Of a stretch of 11,399 bases of DNA, positions 8,045 through 11,399 are shown piece by piece. The position numbers and the translations under genes are program-made. Where the stretch lies: positions 1 through 11,399 of the forward strand of contig JALKBU010001406.1 in NCBI GenBank assembly GCA_023091735.1. The letters run 5' to 3'. Within the stretch, counting starts at the first letter, position 1; each line of letters opens with the position of its first letter. Source of the stretch: Trichomonas tenax. Its lineage: Eukaryota > Parabasalia > Trichomonadida > Trichomonadidae. Below the pieces are notes generated by a model. The model saw nothing but the letters and a program-made list of their open reading frames with translations. It did no database searches and was not told the DNA's origin.

Positions 8045-9367
8045 ATGAAATCTTTGGCGGACCAAATTAAGGAATTGCGAGTTCCTCCTGATATCGCGAA
8101 GTACATCACTTTCATACAACAGGGAAATGAATCGAACGGTCCGTCATTGACGATGCCTTCGTGTGATATCGATGTAATTTATCAAATGCAAATAAGTAAA
8201 TTAACATCATTTTACAATTTTAATCTTGTAGCGAAGCCCATTAAGAGGAATAGATTGACACCGTATTACAATATGTTAAGTAATAAGCCACATTTTCTTT
8301 ATCATCAATTATTATATTTAGAAGACAAAATATACAGGCTTCAAAAGAAGAAATACGATCACTCTCTCAACACAGTTGCTAAAATTATCGAAATTCTTCA
8401 AAAAAACAAACCAAGTGATGTACATTTGTTATTATATATCGACGATGCAACTCTTTTTTCAGATATACTCGAAGAATCAGCAAAAGTCAAGAAATTGTTT
8501 AAGTTGTATAAATATATTTCCGCCAAATTACAGCAAATATTGCCGAAACAAATGACAATTGAAGATGCTGCTTCGAGATTAGCAAACATTATACGACAAC
8601 AATCAAAGCTTGTTGACTCGAGTTCCTTTTTCTACCCATTTTCACCTATACAATCAACGTTTGAAGAGCTTATAATGGCCGATGTTTTTCCATTCCTTGA
8701 TTTAATCTCAAAAGCAATAGATTCATTTTATGTTGCAAATGGTGAATTGTTTTGCAACCTCGTAATTGAACTTGAAATAACAATTTTAGATTTCTTAAAA
8801 ATTTCACTTCCGAATGCTGAATCCGCGGTCACATTTTTATTGTATAGATTTCTATTCAACGAATTATACCCAACTAACAGATATTATATTGAAGCATCCG
8901 AAGGCGATGATTCTCAATCTTTATTGAAGCTATTTACAATTGAACAATTAATGCTTCCACTGGAGTTTTGTCCTCAATGTGATGTTTCAAAATATCCAGT
9001 TGATGTGTTTTATTTCGATCCTTTTTACCGGAATGCAATTTCGAAATTTGAAGAAATTCTTTTGTACTCAAATCCATTTGATATCATTGGCGTGGTGAGT
9101 GATACTGTTGCAGAGATTGAAAAATGCGCTTCTCACTACGACAAAAATAACACTTTAATTTTTCCATTCGAGGTCACGTTTGGATTGTTCATAGCCGTTG
9201 TTTTCTCATCATGCGTAAACAATCTCCAAAAGATCGCGGAATTCGTAGATACATACACACCACATTCTGGTTTAAGCCCAAGTTTCGAATATGCACGCGC
9301 AAAAATTGTGGCAGCATCTACGCATATCGCAGATCTCATTTCTTCTCCCCAAGAGTTTCATGAGTAA
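8045..9367 (+). CDS. VPS9-domain protein, putative Rab5-type GEF
   Basis: The product has 440 residues. The N-terminal 200 residues are helical and rich in Lys, Leu and Gln, with no recognised domain. The C-terminal part, best from about residue 260 to 434, follows the pattern of the VPS9 domain as found in the large trichomonad family. It has a helix ending in the Asn343-Pro-Phe-Asp-Ile-Ile segment, then the loop and helix FPFEVTFGLFIAVVF (373-387), a PheVal-Asp-x-Tyr segment, and a final FEYARAKIVAASTHI helix. VPS9 domains release GDP from Rab5-class GTPases on early endosomes. In the usual SFDDLF/ADDLLP loop the Asp pair supplies the acidic finger. Here it reads Phe-Glu376-Val, so the first Asp is Glu and the second is lost, and activity could be reduced or altered. 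No signal peptide or membrane span is seen. Start choice rests on the first ATG of the frame. Confidence 0.75.
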   Translation: MKSLADQIKELRVPPDIAKYITFIQQGNESNGPSLTMPSCDIDVIYQMQISKLTSFYNFNLVAKPIKRNRLTPYYNMLSNKPHFLYHQLLYLEDKIYRLQKKKYDHSLNTVAKIIEILQKNKPSDVHLLLYIDDATLFSDILEESAKVKKLFKLYKYISAKLQQILPKQMTIEDAASRLANIIRQQSKLVDSSSFFYPFSPIQSTFEELIMADVFPFLDLISKAIDSFYVANGELFCNLVIELEITILDFLKISLPNAESAVTFLLYRFLFNELYPTNRYYIEASEGDDSQSLLKLFTIEQLMLPLEFCPQCDVSKYPVDVFYFDPFYRNAISKFEEILLYSNPFDIIGVVSDTVAEIEKCASHYDKNNTLIFPFEVTFGLFIAVVFSSCVNNLQKIAEFVDTYTPHSGLSPSFEYARAKIVAASTHIADLISSPQEFHE

Positions 9368-9913
9368 CTCTCTATGCATTTTATATTTATAATATATTAT
9401 TTTTTTGTTTTGTATTATGTTTTAAAATATGTTTATATGCAAATTGCATTCCAGAATTATACCCAGGTCACTTGGCTTCCTTTTACCTTTTTATCTCCAA
9501 AAATATAAAGAATAAAAAAAAATAGCTTCGTCAATCAACTGCAAATAGTTAATATGGATGAAGTCCTTACCAATGACAAAAAGTTTCGATGCATAAGGTT
9601 GATTCATCTAGAAAATATTTTTAGAAAATCAAATTTAAGAATTAAAAACTGAAAACAAAGTCTTATGCATGATGAATATCATAAAAACAGTCACATAAAA
9701 AAATGAAATTTTTGGCATGTAGAATTTAAATGTGACATGTAAAAAGTATTGTCAAATTGAGAGAATTTGTGTTCAATAACGTGTTTTTGTCATGTAAATA
9801 ATTAAAATGCCATGTAATTATGGAAAATGGTTCTTTTACACATCCTATCGTTCAGATTTAAACTCACAGTTTCGCAGAAATTCGATATTTGTGGTTCACG
9901 AGCGAAGAATTGA
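9368..9913. other. Intergenic region with a short open frame and CATGTA repeats
   Basis: No convincing gene is seen. A frame of 32 codons from the ATG at 9554 to the TGA at 9650-9652 is protein-like but has no initiator or recognised motif, and may be a fragment. At 9712-9821 a roughly 35-base unit TTGxCATGTA...CATGTAA occurs twice (see the repeat entry). A TAAA motif for the VPS9 gene lies near 9424. Confidence 0.4.
9712..9821. repeat. Duplicated unit with four CATGTA motifs
   Basis: CATGTA is found at 9716, 9736, 9791 and 9811. Spacing inside each pair is exactly 20 bases, and the pairs start 75 bases apart. The surrounding sequence is also similar between pairs (TTGGCATGTAG... and TTGTCATGTAA...), so this is a short, diverged direct repeat and not scattered chance hits. 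It lies 100-200 bases upstream of the kinase-like fragment, so a regulatory role is conceivable but unsupported. Confidence 0.5.
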
Positions 9914-10120
9914 ATGAACTTTAAGAATTTTCAGTACTCAAAACATCAGAAGAAAAAAAAGATGATGGCTCAATTCGTTCCCACAGGATTTTCATTCCTT
10001 AAGTCATTGAACAGTAGCTTTCATGGGCCGTCGTATCTGATAAAGAAGGATGAAACCAACAAACAGTACATATGCAAAGGATTCATGAAATCAACAATTG
10101 GTGATGATGCGGATAGTTAG
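9914..10120 (+). pseudogene. Truncated protein-kinase N-lobe fragment
   Basis: The frame gives 68 residues; the start could be the ATG at 9914 or the pair at 9962/9965. Its core, about residues 27-57, aligns without gaps to the first strands of a Ser/Thr kinase. It reads Phe-x-Phe-Leu-Lys-Ser-Leu, a glycine-loop position, then Gly-Pro-Ser-Tyr-Leu-Ile-Lys, a Glu-Thr-Asn turn, and Tyr-Ile-Cys-Lys, where the Lys corresponds to the ATP-anchoring Lys of the VAIK motif. The glycine-rich loop is badly degraded (Asn-Ser-Ser-Phe-His-Gly in place of GxGxxG). After about ten more residues the frame stops, followed within three bases by a second stop and within ten by a cruciform, so no alpha-C helix, HRD or DFG follows. 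I take it as a kinase gene truncated by the element to its right. No initiator is seen near either start. Confidence 0.45.
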
Positions 10121-10125
10121 TAATG

Positions 10126-10172
10126 AGATGTTCGCATTATCCACGGCTTCGCCGCGTCTACTGCGAACATCT
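10126..10172. repeat. Nested cruciform (11-bp perfect arms)
   Basis: AGATGTTCGCA (10126-10136) and TGCGAACATCT (10162-10172) are perfect inverted repeats. The 25-base loop between them contains a second hairpin, CGGC-TTC-GCCG (10144-10154). The patch is far more GC-rich than its surroundings. It starts only six bases after the stop of the kinase fragment and could mark the edge of the mobile element. A run of T follows the right arm, so a hairpin plus T-tract shape is present, but bacterial-type termination is not expected here. Confidence 0.7.
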
Positions 10173-10236
10173 TTTTATATTATATTTACCGACAGAGTTA
10201 GTTTTACAAACTAGGGTCCCCCCATATAGAGAACAA

Positions 10237-10321
10237 ATTTTTCATTTCTTACAAAATTAACGTTATTATTAATTTTAAAACTTATGACTTTATAAAATCT
10301 AATCAGTTTTTAAAATAATTT
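10237..10321. repeat. Intergenic direct repeat, copy 1
   Basis: About 85 bases are repeated with moderate divergence at 10751-10835. Shared blocks are TTTTTCATT, CAAAATTAACGTTA, GACTTTATAAAAT and TTCAGTTTTT/ATCAGTTTTT followed by GAAATAATTT or AAAATAATTT. Copy 1 lies directly upstream of the ATG at 10346 and contains TCATTT, which fits the trichomonad initiator but is about 100 bases from the ATG. It may be a promoter or processing signal shared by element genes. Confidence 0.6.
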
Positions 10322-10345
10322 ATTTTTTTATTTCCTAAGTAAAGA

Positions 10346-10741
10346 ATGAGTCAGTACATTTTTTATAAAACATTCCCTGAACGTTTACAAAAGTTATTCA
10401 TGAATGATGTAAAGCTGAGAAATACAAATTATGGAAAAAGAGACGATGAACCAGAATATATAACATTACCGTAAGATGTAAAAGTTATCGCTTATGGGTC
10501 AACAGTAATGAGAGGAATCAGATTTACATTTTATACTAAAAATTATTTCTACAGTGAATCAACAGAAGATATATATTATATTAACGTATATATGAATAAA
10601 GTAACGATATTAGAACTTGATATTCACAATCAGTATCGTTTATTCGGAGACGATGGAGCCGGTCATTACATAAAACCATTTAATCCTTATTGTTCATTTT
10701 ATTCGTGTTTACAAAGTTATATCGATGAATTCAATAATTAA
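10346..10741 (+). pseudogene. Small gene with a single internal stop, mobile-element-like
   Basis: One frame runs 131 codons from the ATG at 10346 to the TAA at 10739-10741, interrupted only by TAA at 10472-10474 (codon 43). Protein-like composition continues on both sides of the stop. Before it comes Tyr/Phe-rich then charged sequence; after it comes a Tyr-rich part with many aromatic residues and a Phe-Gly-Asp-Asp-Gly-Ala-Gly turn. The stop is one C-to-T change away from a Gln codon, as after a single point mutation. An internal ATG at 10508 could still start a 77-residue product. I do not recognise the family. Its flanking repeats and position beside the charged gene suggest it belongs to the element occupying the right end of the window. 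Confidence 0.55.
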
Positions 10742-10750
10742 TTATGATTT

Positions 10751-10835
10751 ATTTTTCATTGCTTTCAAAATTAACGTTAAAATTGATTTTGAAACTCTTG
10801 ACTTTATAAAATTTATTCAGTTTTTGAAATAATTT
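10751..10835. repeat. Intergenic direct repeat, copy 2
   Basis: This is the partner of 10237-10321. It begins ten bases after the stop codon of the broken gene, so the two copies bracket that gene. It is followed by ACTAACTAACTAA (10839-10851), which partly resembles the 3' end of trichomonad introns, but the rest of that signal is missing. Confidence 0.6.
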
Positions 10836-10882
10836 TTGACTAACTAACTAATAAAAGAAAGCGAAAGGAATTGTGGGGGTAG

Positions 10883-10995
10883 GAAATTTGAAAAAATAAT
10901 TTTAGTGGAAAATGTTTAAATTTGATGTTTTACGTTACTTTATAAGTCAAGATTAGGATTTATGAGTTCAGAAATTTGAAAAACAATTTTAGTGG
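10883..10995. repeat. Duplicated 25-base unit downstream of the charged gene
   Basis: GAAATTTGAAAAA(A)TAATTTTAGTGG at 10883-10908 recurs as GAAATTTGAAAAACAATTTTAGTGG at 10971-10995, with the starts 88 bases apart. The second copy touches the stop codon of the minus-strand gene at 10996, so in its transcript the unit would be the first bases of the 3' leader-out region. Role unknown; a duplicated 3' processing signal is possible. Confidence 0.6.
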
Positions 10996-11373
10996 TTATT
11001 CTGATTTCTTTTCTTCTTCCTGCTTCTTCTTTTCTTCGGGACTTTGTCCCTCATGGGCTTTAGTCCGTTCTTCTTTCTTCTTTTCTTCTTCCTTCATTCT
11101 TTTTGCGATCCACCTCGGATTTTTCTGTCGTCCTGCAGCAAGTGCTGCTAATTGTTTTTCTGTACACTTACGTTTAGGCTTAACTGGTTTATTTTCTAAG
11201 GATGTAAGTCCTTCATCAGCTTCGGCACTATGCCCTTCGGGTTCGGCACGAAGTGCCTTAGGGCTTTCAGCCCGTTGTTCAGTCTTTTTAGACTTTCTTG
11301 TTTTCGTTGTTGCTTTGAGTTCATTTAATATTTCTTCCTTTAATGTCGATTTCAGAGTTTCGAAGTCTGTCAT
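10996..11373 (-). CDS. Lys/Glu-rich charged protein, likely of a Maverick-type element
   Basis: The product has 125 residues and is extremely hydrophilic, with no membrane span. The order is an acidic N-terminus (1-25), a linker rich in Ala, Glu, Pro and Ser (26-60), a basic motif KRKCTEKQLAALAAGRQKNPRW (about 66-87), and a Lys/Glu tail that would form a long single helix or coiled coil. From general familiarity, similar small proteins with an 'AALAAGR-KNPR' motif recur in high copy in Trichomonas vaginalis in association with Maverick (Polinton-type) DNA transposons; I cannot verify this here. The linker and part of the tail are encoded by a series of tiny inverted repeats (see the hairpin entry). 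The Ala/Arg/Gly codons raise GC content well above the window average. No initiator is seen before the ATG at 11373, but only 26 bases of upstream sequence are present. The plus-strand frame over the same bases is a shadow rich in Ser and Phe. Confidence 0.6.
   Translation of the reverse strand: MTDFETLKSTLKEEILNELKATTKTRKSKKTEQRAESPKALRAEPEGHSAEADEGLTSLENKPVKPKRKCTEKQLAALAAGRQKNPRWIAKRMKEEEKKKEERTKAHEGQSPEEKKKQEEEKKSE
11038..11273. repeat. Cluster of mini-hairpins inside the charged gene
   Basis: Short perfect inverted repeats with three- to six-base arms and tiny loops occur one after another. They are GGGAC-TTT-GTCCC (11038-11050), GCAGCA-AG-TGCTGC (11135-11148), AAGGA/TCCTT (11198-11202, 11209-11213), GGCA-CTA-TGCC (11224-11234), CCC-TTC-GGG (11233-11241), GGCAC-GAA-GTGCC (11245-11257) and GGGCT-TTC-AGCCC (11261-11273). 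An imperfect one lies at 11055-11066. Loops are mostly TTC, TTT or GAA. The CGGC-TTC-GCCG hairpin inside the cruciform at 10144-10154 has the same design. Confidence 0.7.
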
Positions 11374-11399
11374 AGTTTTATATTGGATAAAAATTTAAA

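Noticed and set aside
10126..10190. Cruciform plus T-run as a rho-independent terminator
   Set aside because: The window is eukaryotic by its promoters and gene families, so bacterial-type termination does not apply. It also follows a truncated, probably silent fragment.
2994..10851. Introns as explanation of the frame changes (GTATGT at 2994-2999; ACTAAC at 10839)
   Set aside because: Trichomonad introns end in a joined branch-point/splice motif ACTAACACACAG. No such motif is seen in the broken regions, and the two partial matches are not paired.
11038..11273. CRISPR array
   Set aside because: The repeated items are self-complementary mini-hairpins with different sequences, without constant repeats or spacers.
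10976..11398. 140-codon plus-strand frame over the right end
   Set aside because: Its Ser/Phe/Leu runs are the antisense of Lys/Glu-rich codons of the minus-strand gene. The minus-strand product has the recognisable basic motif and the better composition.

Overview
The window looks like nuclear DNA of a trichomonad parabasalid (Trichomonas vaginalis or a close relative). The evidence is very AT-rich, intron-less genes; TCA+1-Py-(T/A) initiator (Inr) elements 8-14 bases in front of two start codons; TAAA just past stop codons; and protein families expanded in trichomonads. Species is inference, because nothing here is diagnostic by itself.

Layout: 1-2400 has no convincing intact gene, only AT-rich sequence, palindromes, a 98-codon minus-strand open frame of doubtful status and a decayed minus-strand coding relic (1984-2336). 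2479-2988 (+) encodes a small EF-hand-like protein ending in a CaaX prenylation box. 3249-5111 (+) encodes a type II membrane protein of 620 residues, with a Rossmann-like middle part and a C-terminal GT-A glycosyltransferase-like domain carrying a DxD motif. 5220-7440 looks intergenic at first but holds, on the minus strand, a long gene broken by many stops and frame changes; part of it is present a second time at 7453-7610. 8045-9367 (+) encodes a VPS9-domain protein, a likely Rab5-type exchange factor, with a changed catalytic-loop motif. 9914-10120 (+) is the N-lobe of a protein kinase, cut off just before a cruciform.

From about 10120 to the right edge the DNA changes character. It has a nested cruciform, duplicated intergenic blocks, a small gene with one internal stop (10346-10741) and a highly charged lysine/glutamate-rich gene on the minus strand (10996-11373) sprinkled with tiny perfect hairpins. 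I interpret this as the edge of a large mobile element, most likely Maverick/Polinton-type. No hallmark gene (integrase, polymerase B, ATPase, protease) lies inside the window, so that label is unproven.

The three intact genes (membrane-anchored small protein, secretory-pathway glycosyltransferase, endocytic GEF) all act at membranes. Gene order in trichomonads carries little functional information, so no pathway is claimed.
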